A stretch of DNA of 64,000 nucleotides from Nonlabens arenilitoris. Its GTDB lineage: Bacteria; Bacteroidota; Bacteroidia; Flavobacteriales; Flavobacteriaceae. Below are positions 36,064-45,175 of the stretch, one piece after another. The stretch covers positions 881,501-945,500 of the forward strand of contig NZ_MTPW01000001.1 in the NCBI RefSeq assembly GCF_002954765.1, read 5' to 3'. The position numbers and the translations under genes were made by a program. The notes beneath the pieces are model-generated. The model was given only the letters and a program-made list of their open reading frames with translations. It was not told the origin of the DNA and searched no databases. Each line of letters starts with the position of its first letter. The first letter of the stretch is position 1.

Positions 36064-36855
36064 ATGGCAAATAACACAGAAGTCAAGAATCTACTTGACG
36101 CAGGTGTCCACTTCGGTCACCTAACACGCAAATGGGATCCAAACATGGCACCATATATCTATATGGAGCGTAATGGGATTCACATCATCAACCTTTACAA
36201 AACTAAAGCTAAGCTAGACGAGGCTAACGAAGCTCTACGCAAGATCGCTGCATCTGGTCGTAAGATTCTTTTCGTTGCTACTAAAAAGCAAGCAAAAGAC
36301 ATCGTTGCACAACACGCTGGTGACGCAAACATGCCTTACATCACTGAAAGATGGCCAGGTGGAATGCTTACTAACTTTGTAACAATCCGTAAAGCTGTTA
36401 AGAAAATGGCTCTTGTAGACCGTATGAAGAAAGATGGTCGTTATGAAACTCTTTCTAAAAAAGAACGTTTACAAGTAGACCGTATGAGAGCTAAGCTAGA
36501 AAAGAACTTAGGTTCTATTGTAGATATGACTCGCATGCCTGCAGCTCTTTTCATCGTTGATACCGTACGTGAGCACATCGCAGTTAAAGAAGCATTGAAA
36601 TTAGGTATTCCTATTTTTGCAATGGCAGACACTAACGCAAACCCACGTGATATTGACTATGTGATCCCATCAAATGATGATGCATCAAAATCTATCGATA
36701 TTATCGTAAACTCTGCTGCTCAAGCAATCAAAGCTGGTCTTGAAGATCGTAAGAACGAAAAGAACAACGAAGCTGCAAAGTCAGAAAAAGAAGCTAAAGC
36801 TGAAAAGCCTGCAAAAGCTAAAAAAGAAGCTGTAAAAGCTGAAGAAGAAGAATAA
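36064..36855 (+). CDS. rpsB: 30S ribosomal protein S2
   Basis: 263 residues. The core is normal: LLDAGVHFGHLTRKWDPNM, then RILFVATKKQAKDIVA, and ERWPGGMLTNF, with PRDIDYVIPSNDDASKSI. The last ~35 residues are a Lys/Glu/Ala-rich tail (EKEAKAEKPAKAKKEAVKAE) common in Bacteroidota S2 and probably flexible. It starts 198 bp after rpsI, after a terminator and a REP-like hairpin, so it has its own promoter, which I could not place. Followed by tsf after 41 bp, the usual rpsB-tsf operon. Confidence 0.98.
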   Translation: MANNTEVKNLLDAGVHFGHLTRKWDPNMAPYIYMERNGIHIINLYKTKAKLDEANEALRKIAASGRKILFVATKKQAKDIVAQHAGDANMPYITERWPGGMLTNFVTIRKAVKKMALVDRMKKDGRYETLSKKERLQVDRMRAKLEKNLGSIVDMTRMPAALFIVDTVREHIAVKEALKLGIPIFAMADTNANPRDIDYVIPSNDDASKSIDIIVNSAAQAIKAGLEDRKNEKNNEAAKSEKEAKAEKPAKAKKEAVKAEEEE

Positions 36856-36896
36856 ATCATAATCTCTGGGAATCCAGAATCTAAAATCTTTTCAAC

Positions 36897-37859
36897 ATGG
36901 CAAAAATAACCGCCGCTGAAGTAGGAAAATTAAGAAAGACCACTGGTGCTGGTATGATGGACTGTAAAAAAGCCCTTGTAGAAGCTGAAGGTGATTTTGA
37001 CAAAGCAATTGAAATCCTTAGAAAAAAAGGTCAAAAAGTAGCTGCAAAGCGAGCTGACCGTGATTCTTCTGAAGGTGTTGTAGTTGCAAAAATAAATGAT
37101 GATAACACTAGAGGTGTTATGATCTCTTTAAACTGTGAAACTGACTTTGTTGCAAAAAATGACGACTATGTTGCATTAGCAAACAAAGTTGCTGACATCG
37201 CTTTAAACACTAATACTAAAGAAGAATTGCTAGCTGCAGACTTTGATGGTATGACTGTTGCTGATAAGTTGATTGAGCAAACTGGAGTAATTGGTGAGAA
37301 ACTAGAAATAGGTGGTTTTGAAGTATTTGAAGCACCATTTGTAGGAGCATATGTGCACGGTGGAAAAATCGGCGCGATGACAGGACTTTCTACAGCATCT
37401 GATAATGCAGAAGAAGTTGCAAAATCTGTTTCTATGCAAGTTGCATCTATGGGAGCAACTACTCTTTCTTATAAAGATTTTGATCCTGCATTTGTACAGT
37501 CAGAAACTGAAGCACGTATTGCTGCTATCGAAAAAGATAATATCGAACGTGGACGTTTAGGGAAACCTTTAAAGAATATCCCATTATTCATCTCTAGATC
37601 TCAAGTTACTGATACGGCAATCGCTGAAGCAAAAGCACGTTTTGAAGAAGAATTAAAAGCAGAAGGTAAGCCTGAGGCTATCTGGGAACGTATTATCCCA
37701 GGTAAAATCGACCGTTTTATCTCTGACAATGTTTCTTTAGATAAAGAACTAGCTTTACTAGATCAAGACTTCATCATGGACGACAGTAAAACTGTTGCTC
37801 AATATGTAGATTCTAAAGGTGCAAGCGTAGTAGGATTCAAAAGAGTTTCTATCGCTTAA
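36897..37859 (+). CDS. tsf: Elongation factor Ts
   Basis: 320 residues, the longer bacteroidete form. N-terminal UBA-like domain with AAEVGKLRKTTGAGMMDCKK and the EF-Tu-contacting RDSSEGVV. Core includes LNCETDFVAKND and later LPLFISRSQV-like FISRSQVTDTAIAEAK. The C-terminal end is YVDSKGASVVGFKRVSI. It is the nucleotide exchange factor for EF-Tu. Partner of rpsB; terminated by a strong hairpin 22 bp downstream. Confidence 0.98.
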   Translation: MAKITAAEVGKLRKTTGAGMMDCKKALVEAEGDFDKAIEILRKKGQKVAAKRADRDSSEGVVVAKINDDNTRGVMISLNCETDFVAKNDDYVALANKVADIALNTNTKEELLAADFDGMTVADKLIEQTGVIGEKLEIGGFEVFEAPFVGAYVHGGKIGAMTGLSTASDNAEEVAKSVSMQVASMGATTLSYKDFDPAFVQSETEARIAAIEKDNIERGRLGKPLKNIPLFISRSQVTDTAIAEAKARFEEELKAEGKPEAIWERIIPGKIDRFISDNVSLDKELALLDQDFIMDDSKTVAQYVDSKGASVVGFKRVSIA

Positions 37860-37880
37860 TTAGCTTTTAATAGAATATTA

Positions 37881-37917
37881 AAATCCCATCTAGGTAAATC
37901 TTAGATGGGATTTTTTT
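37881..37917 (+). terminator. Terminator after tsf
   Basis: AAATCCCATCTA and TAGATGGGATTT around a 9-base loop, followed by seven Ts. Confidence 0.9.
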
Positions 37918-37928
37918 GTTTCTGATTT

Positions 37929-37944
37929 CGCTTTCGCGAAAGCG
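37929..37944. repeat. Dispersed palindrome copy, perfect, after tsf terminator
   Basis: Symmetry extends to 24 bp (37925-37948, ATTT and AAAT flanks). It lies just upstream of the -7 element of the next gene, about where a -33 element would be. Confidence 0.92.
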
Positions 37945-37967
37945 AAATATTCCTCTCACATATTTTC

Positions 37968-37975
37968 TACATTTG
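37968..37975 (+). promoter_or_regulatory. -7 element next to the lipoprotein start
   Basis: TACATTTG, a full TAnnTTTG match, only 4 bp before the ATG at 37980, so the transcript would be leaderless or nearly so. Confidence 0.5.
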
Positions 37976-37979
37976 TACA

Positions 37980-38867
37980 ATGCTTAAACATCTAATTTCT
38001 TTACTCGTACTAACCATAACTAGCTGTGCACAACTACCTAAACAAGGCAGCGATGAGCATTTTACTTTTGAAAAAATAAGTGAATTACCTATATCAATCA
38101 ATGAGAGTTCTGGACTTATTGTTATAGATGGTCATTTAATTACTCATAATGATTCTGGTAACATGCCCATACTATATCAATTAGATACCACAGGAATTAT
38201 TACTGATTATGTGAAATATCGTTACCTGTCAAATCATGATTGGGAAGCTATAACAATGTCAGATAGAGCAATTCATATAGCAGACATAGGCAATAATAGA
38301 GGTGACAGAAAAGATTTGAAAATCTATAACATTATTAAACCTGCGATATGGCAAGAAGACATAGATATAGATATCTCAACAATAACTTATGCCGCACAAA
38401 CAAACTTTAAACGACGTAATCAACGACATTCTTATGATGCAGAGGCAATAATTGTTATTAATGAAGTTATGTATCTATTCTCTAAAGACTGGATTAACTA
38501 CAACACTTCTATATATACACTACCACTTTACCAAGACACTTCATTAAATAGTCATCAAGTCATTAATACTAAAGGCCTAGTTACCGATGCTGCCTATAAC
38601 AATAAAAACACGGTATTGCTATGCGGTTATAACCAAAGTCTTCAACCATTTGTAGCGCAATTAAATTTTAACGATGATAAGTTTACATTAATTAAGAAAG
38701 TAGATCTGCCTATAGAAGGTGCACAAATTGAAGCAATTGCATATTATGGTAAAGATCAACATGGCGATGACATATATTACCTAACTAGTGAAGCTGTAAA
38801 TGTCCAACTAGGAGATGACGAGGCAAAAGTACCTGGAGAACTTTACAAATTGATCTGGCGAGAATAA
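37980..38867 (+). CDS. Lipoprotein, beta-propeller-like, unknown function
   Basis: 295 residues. Signal sequence ends in ITSC (Cys16), a lipobox. The body has repeating beta units such as ESSGLIVIDGHLITHNDSGN, HDWEAITMSDRAIHIADIGNN and HSYDAEAIIVINEVMYLFSK, resembling the SdiA-regulated / esterase-like phytase propeller group, in which an acidic DxEA(I/M) pattern recurs. No catalytic site can be named. It is a single gene between tsf and pyrH with its own -7 element. Confidence 0.65.
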   Translation: MLKHLISLLVLTITSCAQLPKQGSDEHFTFEKISELPISINESSGLIVIDGHLITHNDSGNMPILYQLDTTGIITDYVKYRYLSNHDWEAITMSDRAIHIADIGNNRGDRKDLKIYNIIKPAIWQEDIDIDISTITYAAQTNFKRRNQRHSYDAEAIIVINEVMYLFSKDWINYNTSIYTLPLYQDTSLNSHQVINTKGLVTDAAYNNKNTVLLCGYNQSLQPFVAQLNFNDDKFTLIKKVDLPIEGAQIEAIAYYGKDQHGDDIYYLTSEAVNVQLGDDEAKVPGELYKLIWRE

Positions 38868-38937
38868 GAACAATAAATTACTGAACTAGTATAATATTAA
38901 GATTAAAATCTGATTCTGAATCAAAAAGGAATTCCAT

Positions 38938-38945
38938 TATATTTG
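38938..38945 (+). promoter_or_regulatory. -7 element for pyrH
   Basis: TATATTTG, 20 bp upstream of the pyrH ATG; no TTG at the expected -33. Confidence 0.55.
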
Positions 38946-38965
38946 CACAACCTCAGACACACCTT

Positions 38966-39673
38966 ATGAAATACAATCGCATCCTTCTTAAATTAAGTGG
39001 AGAAGCATTAATGGGAAATAGACAATATGGTATTGATCCAGAACGTCTATCAGAATATGCTCAAGAAATCAAAAAAGCCATAGAAAAAGGTATTGAAGTA
39101 GCTATCGTTATAGGTGGTGGAAACATCTTTAGAGGTGTCGCTGGCGCGAGTGCTGGTATGGATCGCGTTCAAGGAGATCATATGGGTATGCTCGCTACAG
39201 TCATAAATGGTCTTGCATTACAAAGTGCACTTGAAGACGCTGGGGTGCCTACCAGACTACAATCTGCCATTAAAATAAATGAAGTAGCAGAGCCTTTCAT
39301 ACGTCGTAAAGCAATGAGACATCTTGAAAAAGGTCGTGTTGTAATTTTTGGCGGTGGAACAGGAAACCCATACTTTACAACTGATAGTGCCGCAGTATTA
39401 AGAGCGATAGAAATTGAAGCAGACGTGATTCTTAAAGGTACTCGTGTAGACGGTATCTATACAGCAGATCCAGAAAAAGATACAAACGCGACTAAGTTTG
39501 ATTTTATAAGCTTTGATGACGTGTTGCGTAAAGGTCTAAAGGTAATGGACACTACAGCCTTTACCTTAAGCCAAGAAAACGAATTACCTATCATCGTCTT
39601 TGACATGAATAAAAAAGGTAATTTGATGAAAGTGTTGAGTGGAGAAAATATAGGAACCAGAGTACAATTATAA
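38966..39673 (+). CDS. pyrH: UMP kinase
   Basis: 235 residues, full length. [11 protein letters not shown] at the N-terminus, [25 protein letters not shown] and [16 protein letters not shown], all diagnostic of bacterial UMP kinase of the amino-acid-kinase fold. It makes UDP from UMP, typically as a hexamer regulated by GTP and UTP. Usually next to frr, as here (43 bp apart), although a separate -7 element precedes frr. Confidence 0.98.
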   Translation: MKYNRILLKLSGEALMGNRQYGIDPERLSEYAQEIKKAIEKGIEVAIVIGGGNIFRGVAGASAGMDRVQGDHMGMLATVINGLALQSALEDAGVPTRLQSAIKINEVAEPFIRRKAMRHLEKGRVVIFGGGTGNPYFTTDSAAVLRAIEIEADVILKGTRVDGIYTADPEKDTNATKFDFISFDDVLRKGLKVMDTTAFTLSQENELPIIVFDMNKKGNLMKVLSGENIGTRVQL

Positions 39674-39682
39674 AAGTGGCAA

Positions 39683-39690
39683 TATATTTG
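39683..39690 (+). promoter_or_regulatory. -7 element for frr
   Basis: TATATTTG, 26 bp upstream of the frr ATG in the 43-bp pyrH-frr gap. Confidence 0.45.
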
Positions 39691-39716
39691 CTAACCGTAA
39701 AGTATAAATTTGAGCT

Positions 39717-40271
39717 ATGAACGAAGAATTAGAACTAGTTATAGATGCCTGTAAGGAAGGAATGGAATCTGCCATTACGCACTTAGAAAAGCAATTATTA
39801 AATATCCGTGCTGGTAAAGCTAGTCCAGCTATGCTAGGTAGTGTATTTGTAGACTATTATGGTAGCCAGACACCTCTAGGGCAAGTTGCAAATGTTGCTG
39901 CGCCAGATGCTAGAACGATTACCGTGACTCCATGGGAGAAAGGCATGATTACAGAGATAGAAAAAGGGATCATGTATGCTAACCTGGGCTTAAACCCTAT
40001 GAATAATGGAGAAAGCGTTATTATTAATGTGCCTGCATTAACTGAAGAGCGACGTATAGACCTTGCAAAACAAGCTAAAAGCGAAGGCGAGGACGCTAAA
40101 ATAGGTGTACGCAACGATCGAAAAACAGCGATGAATGACCTAAAAAAATTAGGCCTATCTGAGGATCTTTTAAAAACCTCTGAAGAAGAAGTACAAGAAC
40201 TTACTAATACTTACATTGCCAAGATTGATAAAATTGTAGCAGTGAAAGAAGCAGAAATAATGAAAGTATAA
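39717..40271 (+). CDS. frr: Ribosome recycling factor
   Basis: 184 residues, full length. Typical stretches: AGKASPAMLGSVFVDYYGSQ, LGQVANVAAPDARTITVTPW, NPMNNGESVIINVPALTEER, and the alpha-helical C-terminus with KIDKIVAVKEAEIMKV. With EF-G it splits the ribosome after termination. Follows pyrH and is closed by a strong terminator 15 bp downstream. Confidence 0.98.
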   Translation: MNEELELVIDACKEGMESAITHLEKQLLNIRAGKASPAMLGSVFVDYYGSQTPLGQVANVAAPDARTITVTPWEKGMITEIEKGIMYANLGLNPMNNGESVIINVPALTEERRIDLAKQAKSEGEDAKIGVRNDRKTAMNDLKKLGLSEDLLKTSEEEVQELTNTYIAKIDKIVAVKEAEIMKV

Positions 40272-40286
40272 TTATATACTTTTACA

Positions 40287-40318
40287 AAAAAAGCCAGCCA
40301 TTATGCTGGCTTTTTTTT
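40287..40318 (+). terminator. Terminator after frr
   Basis: Six As plus GCCAGC, a 6-base loop, GCTGGC and eight Ts. Confidence 0.93.
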
Positions 40319-40426
40319 GATTGATATAGTTCTAAATAAGTGATAAGATTCTTTATAAGCGTATATGCTTCTTGTATTTTTATCGTTACTTAGTTAAGTT
40401 TTACATCTATTAGATTAATGTAATCA

Positions 40427-42607
40427 ATGAGGTACTGGCCTTTTATTTTATTTCTTTTTTCAAGCATCATTGTTCAAGCGCAACAAGATGTCACACCTGC
40501 ATTAGAAATAATCAAGGCATCTATCGCTAATAAGGATTTAAACAACCCTTTAAAAGCATTAAATACATTTCAGTACGAGAGCTATGAAAATCTCAAAATA
40601 GCAGGTAATCCTGAGGCTATAACAGGTTCTGGATATAAAAAAACAGAACTAAGAAGAACATTACTCAAAACCGGTGTCTTTTTATCTGAAAAGACATCTG
40701 ACATCGTCCATGATCAGTCACAAGGCTATAAAGAGCTTATTACCGCTGCATTTATGCCTGGATTTGACAAGCCTGTATATCCTATCTACAACATCAATTT
40801 TCAATCTCGCAATTTGTATCAAGATACTTATGTCGTCTTTGATCAACATTATATTAATCCAGTTTCTAATAGTGGCCTCAATAGCTACAATTATGAAACC
40901 ATAGGAGACACTATCATTGAAAATAGAAAAATTAATATTATAGGATTTGCACCCATAGAAACATCTACCTCTACCCTATCGGGCACTATCTATATAGATC
41001 AAGAAACTAGCGCCATTGCAAAGGCACATTATAACATTTTTAAAAATCTAAGAGTAGAGACTAAGCACGACTATGTATATGACTCATTACATCACTTATG
41101 GTATTGCTCTTATAGCGAGTTATTCATTAAGAAGACTAATAATGTAAAAGAAATAGAACTTTTTGGTGGACGTTTTGAAGTAGGTACTCGTAAACAAGAA
41201 GATATTGATCGTGAAACTGACGAACTCTATCTTATAATGAAAAGGTATCAAAAAGATTTCAAAACTAACCGTAAGGTAACTTTTGGTCAAAAAGGAGTTT
41301 CTATTGAAATCCCTGAAAATTCCATTGATAAACCACTCAGTTATTGGGACACCTATAGAAATGAAGAGCCTTTTACCACACAAGAGCTAGCTAATTTCAT
41401 GCAATTAGACAGTATCGTAATGGCCGAGAAAGTGACTCGCAAACTAGAAGTCATAGAGAAATTTAAGGTAGGTTATTATCCCGTTGGATTTTTTGATATC
41501 GATCTCAAATACCTTATAAAATTTAATGAATACGAAGCCTTCAGAATAGGTATAGGTGGTACAACTAACGATAAATTTTCTGAGAGATGGCGAGTTAGTG
41601 GCTATGGAGCCTTTGGTACTAAAGACAAAGTTTTTAAACACAATATAACCTTAGGTTATAGAATTAGTGAAGAAAACAACACGTGGTTAAGCGCTTATAA
41701 AACAGATGACATCAATGAGTTTGCAGGAGCTAGATTCCTTACAGACGCTAGAGTATACTCACTTTTTGAGCCTCGATTAATTAATATACCTACATTTTAC
41801 CTCTATAAAGAATATGGAGTATCATTACAGCAACGCTTATTCCCATCTGTGATTAGTGAGTTCTCGCTTTCGCGAAAGCGTATTTCACAAACTACTAATT
41901 ATGTATTTGCCCCAGATGGTAATCCATTTGTCAATTACGTTTTATCAGAGGCTACAATTGCTGCCCGCTGGAGTCCTAAAAGTGAATTTATGAAAACTCC
42001 TAAAGGATATCAAGAAACGATAAAGGGATATCCAATTTTAAGCGGTCAAGTTACTAAGGGAATTCAAGGATTACTAGATAGTGATTTTAATTATTTAAAA
42101 TTCTCTGGTAAGGCTTCATATACAATCCATAGAATCAACGGTTCTAAAACGGCATTTTTACTTGAAGGACATTATGCAAGTGGTGACGTACCATTAAGTC
42201 ATTTATTTCACGCTTACCCTAATTCACCTACAAAGGATGAAGTGCTTCAACGGTTTTCTGTAGCTGGTAGAAATAGTTTTGAAACTATGTATTTTAATGA
42301 GTTCTTCTCTGACCGTATCGCGACGCTGCAAATGCGTCATAATTTCGCTCCATTTCATATAACATCCTGGCTCAACCCAGAATTAGTCATTACCTCGCGA
42401 TATGCTATTGGGGACTTTAATGACACCGGTGATCATCTCAATATTGATTTTAATAGACTTAATAAAGGTTATACCGAGTCTGGTTTTGAATTAAATAAGT
42501 TGATTTATGGATTTGGGATTAGCGCAACTTATAGATATGGAGCATATCACTTGCCTCAATTTTCTGACAACCTAGCCCTTAAATTTACTTTCTATTTAGA
42601 AATTTAA
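40427..42607 (+). CDS. DUF5686 outer-membrane protein, no carboxypeptidase-like domain
   Basis: 726 residues. Signal peptide MRYWPFILFLFSSIIVQA, then directly into the DUF5686 region (ALNTFQYESYENLKIAG), without the regulatory-like N-domain of the paralogue at 20.8-23.3 kb. A second half of outer-membrane beta strands ends in NLALKFTFYLEI. Substrate unknown. LSRKR near residues 481-485 is encoded by a perfect dispersed palindrome, so both DUF5686 genes in the window carry one. Upstream is the frr terminator; no promoter motif found. Confidence 0.82.
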   Translation: MRYWPFILFLFSSIIVQAQQDVTPALEIIKASIANKDLNNPLKALNTFQYESYENLKIAGNPEAITGSGYKKTELRRTLLKTGVFLSEKTSDIVHDQSQGYKELITAAFMPGFDKPVYPIYNINFQSRNLYQDTYVVFDQHYINPVSNSGLNSYNYETIGDTIIENRKINIIGFAPIETSTSTLSGTIYIDQETSAIAKAHYNIFKNLRVETKHDYVYDSLHHLWYCSYSELFIKKTNNVKEIELFGGRFEVGTRKQEDIDRETDELYLIMKRYQKDFKTNRKVTFGQKGVSIEIPENSIDKPLSYWDTYRNEEPFTTQELANFMQLDSIVMAEKVTRKLEVIEKFKVGYYPVGFFDIDLKYLIKFNEYEAFRIGIGGTTNDKFSERWRVSGYGAFGTKDKVFKHNITLGYRISEENNTWLSAYKTDDINEFAGARFLTDARVYSLFEPRLINIPTFYLYKEYGVSLQQRLFPSVISEFSLSRKRISQTTNYVFAPDGNPFVNYVLSEATIAARWSPKSEFMKTPKGYQETIKGYPILSGQVTKGIQGLLDSDFNYLKFSGKASYTIHRINGSKTAFLLEGHYASGDVPLSHLFHAYPNSPTKDEVLQRFSVAGRNSFETMYFNEFFSDRIATLQMRHNFAPFHITSWLNPELVITSRYAIGDFNDTGDHLNIDFNRLNKGYTESGFELNKLIYGFGISATYRYGAYHLPQFSDNLALKFTFYLEI
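41865..41880. repeat. Dispersed palindrome copy, perfect, in DUF5686 paralogue
   Basis: CGCTTTCGCGAAAGCG read as LSRKR within the barrel region (SEFSLSRKRISQT). Confidence 0.92.
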
Positions 42608-42649
42608 AATTCATACTCTTAAAAATCTGTATAAACTATCTTTAAAAGT

Positions 42650-42657
42650 TACCTTTG
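42650..42657 (+). promoter_or_regulatory. -7 element for the MMPL gene
   Basis: TACCTTTG, 18 bp before the ATG at 42676. Confidence 0.45.
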
Positions 42658-42675
42658 CAGCCCTGTTAAAGGACT

Positions 42676-45072
42676 ATGCAAAAGTTATTTAGTTTTTCGT
42701 TTTGGAATGGCATCGCAAGGATCATATTGCGCAACAGAGAGATTCTTCTGAGCCTTATTATTCTAGCCACTATAGGTCTCGCTACCCAATGGGGTAATAT
42801 GCGATTCACCCATTCTGAGGCAAACCTATTGCCAGACAACCATCCTGTAAATCAAGAGTACAGACGGTTTTTAGATAAATTTGGTGAAGAAGGAAATTTA
42901 ATAATTCTAGGAATAAAGAATAGCGATCTTCAAACCTATGAAGACTTTAATGCATGGAATCAACTTGCAGATTCTATTGAAAAATATGATGAAGTTGAGC
43001 TTGTTTTATCAACCTCTAACCTACCTGTCCTTAAAAAATCTGAAGATGCCTCTAAGTTTATCATTGAGCAATTATCTAAGGACCCATTAAAATCTAAAGA
43101 AGAGCTTACGGCATATAAAAAGGAGCTATTTGGTGAATTACCATTTTACCGCAACCTTATTTTTAGTGAAAAAGATTCAGTTCTTAGAACGGCTATTTAT
43201 ATCAAGAAGGACATTGTTAATAGCTCAATCAGAAAAGAGTTTGTACTCGATAAATTCAATCCGCTGATTGAAGATTATAAAACAAATCATGGCCTTTCAG
43301 AATTAAGAGTTTCTGGAATGCCTTACATCAGGACTTTAAACTCACAGAATATAGTTGATGAGATAAGTATGTTTCTATTGGCAGCATTACTTATCACATC
43401 TGCAATTTTCTTCTTCTTCTTTAGATCATGGAGAGCTACTTTTATATCTATAGTTACTGTAATAATAGGTGTGATGTGGGCTTTTGGATTTCTAGGGCTA
43501 CTTAATTATGAGATTACGGTATTAACTGCACTTATTCCACCTTTAATAATTGTGATAGGAATTCCTAACTGTATTTTCTTAATTAATAAATACCAACAAG
43601 AAATTAAAGAACACGGTAATCAGGCCAAATCACTTCAACGTGTTATTACTAAGGTAGGTAACGCGACCTTAATGACTAATCTTACTACAGCTAGTGGATT
43701 TGCTACTTTTATCTTTACAGACAGCACCTTACTTAGTGAATTTGGGATTGTAGCTTCTATATGCATTGTTTCCATATTTCTTTTAAGCTTAATGATTATT
43801 CCTATCATTTACAGCTATTTACCAGTTCCTAAAGACAGACATCTAGAGCATTTGAGAAAACGTTGGATAGGCACATTTGTAGACTGGACAGAGCGTATGG
43901 TAAAAGAAAATCGTATCGCAATTTACATTACTAGCCTTATTGTATTAGTTATTTCTATTATAGGAATGTATCAAATAAGGGTTTCTGGTAGTCTGATTGA
44001 AGACATGCCTAAGTCTATGCAATTCTACAAAGACATTAAATTCTTTGAAAAAAGTTTTGACGGTATCATGCCACTAGAGATAGTAGTAAATACTAAGAGT
44101 AAAAAAGGTGTTTCTAAAGCCAAAACTCTTAAAAAGTTAGATGAAATAGAAACTCATATCATTGAAACTCCTGAGCTTTCTAGACCTATGTCTATCGTAA
44201 GTATCGTAAAATATACAAAGCAAGCGTTTTATGGTGGTGATCCCGAGTTTTATGACCTACCGACTACTTATGAACGTGTAGGTATATCTACCTTACTAGA
44301 TGATAGTGGTGGCGACGCTATGCTTATGAAAAGTTACGTAGACAGTACTGGACAGTATGCTCGCATAACCACGTTTATGAAAGATATGGGAACAGACCGC
44401 ATGGAGCGTGTAGAGGAGGATTTACGTGATGAGATAGCAAAGGTTTTTCCAGAAGATAAATATGAAGTTTTACTAACAGGTAAGGCACTCGTTTTTCAAA
44501 AAGGGACTAATTACCTTATCAACAATTTAGTAATCTCCTTAACACTTGCGATCATCCTAATCGCTCTATTTATGGCGTGGATGTTTAAATCTGTGCGCAT
44601 GATACTAGTCTCACTCGTACCTAATATTTTGCCGTTAATTATTACAGCAGGTTTAATGGGTTATCTAGGCGTTCCTATTAAACCATCAACGATATTAGTA
44701 TTCTCCATAGCTTTTGGTATATCCGTGGATGATACAATACACTTTTTAGCAAAATATAGACAAGAACTCATTGCAAATAAATGGCGAGTTAAAAAATCTG
44801 TATATGCTGCTTTAAGAGAAACAGGAGTTAGCATGTTCTATACTTCTATCGTATTATTTTTTGGGTTTTCAACATTCACAATTTCTAGTTTTGGTGGCAC
44901 CGTGGCACTAGGCGCATTAGTAAGTGCAACATTACTATTTGCCATGTTATCTAACTTATTATTGCTTCCTAGTATGCTTTTGTCTTTAGAACGCAGTATT
45001 GCAAACGAGCGCACGTTTAAAAAACTACCTATCCCTATTATCCATAAAGATGGAGATGAAGAGCAAGAGTAG
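42676..45072 (+). CDS. RND/MMPL-family transporter
   Basis: 798 residues in two similar halves. Each has a first membrane helix (about 22-40 and 415-435), a large periplasmic loop, then a bundle of five helices (about 222-375 and 620-780). Signature segments: LTALIPPLIIVIGIPNCIF and the matching FSIAFGISVDDTIHFLAKY in half two, with the Asp pair expected for proton coupling. This is the single-polypeptide MMPL/HpnN type, not an AcrB-type drug pump; cargo such as lipids or hydrophobic compounds is inferred. Confidence 0.9.
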   Translation: MQKLFSFSFWNGIARIILRNREILLSLIILATIGLATQWGNMRFTHSEANLLPDNHPVNQEYRRFLDKFGEEGNLIILGIKNSDLQTYEDFNAWNQLADSIEKYDEVELVLSTSNLPVLKKSEDASKFIIEQLSKDPLKSKEELTAYKKELFGELPFYRNLIFSEKDSVLRTAIYIKKDIVNSSIRKEFVLDKFNPLIEDYKTNHGLSELRVSGMPYIRTLNSQNIVDEISMFLLAALLITSAIFFFFFRSWRATFISIVTVIIGVMWAFGFLGLLNYEITVLTALIPPLIIVIGIPNCIFLINKYQQEIKEHGNQAKSLQRVITKVGNATLMTNLTTASGFATFIFTDSTLLSEFGIVASICIVSIFLLSLMIIPIIYSYLPVPKDRHLEHLRKRWIGTFVDWTERMVKENRIAIYITSLIVLVISIIGMYQIRVSGSLIEDMPKSMQFYKDIKFFEKSFDGIMPLEIVVNTKSKKGVSKAKTLKKLDEIETHIIETPELSRPMSIVSIVKYTKQAFYGGDPEFYDLPTTYERVGISTLLDDSGGDAMLMKSYVDSTGQYARITTFMKDMGTDRMERVEEDLRDEIAKVFPEDKYEVLLTGKALVFQKGTNYLINNLVISLTLAIILIALFMAWMFKSVRMILVSLVPNILPLIITAGLMGYLGVPIKPSTILVFSIAFGISVDDTIHFLAKYRQELIANKWRVKKSVYAALRETGVSMFYTSIVLFFGFSTFTISSFGGTVALGALVSATLLFAMLSNLLLLPSMLLSLERSIANERTFKKLPIPIIHKDGDEEQE

Positions 45073-45081
45073 ATGTGATTT

Positions 45082-45097
45082 CGCTTTCGCGTAAGCA
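45082..45097. repeat. Dispersed palindrome copy, two mismatches, intergenic
   Basis: CGCTTTCGCGTAAGCA, 9 bp after the MMPL stop; has the recurring A-to-T change at position 11. Confidence 0.75.
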
Positions 45098-45124
45098 TAT
45101 TCACAACAATCCCTTTGATAATCA

Positions 45125-45155
45125 TTGGCATTCCATGTCATAAAAATTATATTTG
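45125..45155 (+). promoter_or_regulatory. Promoter for asnS
   Basis: TTG at 45125-45127, 20 nt, TATATTTG at 45148-45155. Because it covers the first codons of the longest frame, it fixes the true start at 45176. Confidence 0.75.
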
Positions 45156-45175
45156 CTGTTCTTAAAAAATCGAGA

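Noticed and set aside
37929..37944. Palindrome as a transcription terminator
   Set aside because: No T-tract follows any copy, nine copies are inside genes, and a true terminator for tsf already lies just before this copy.
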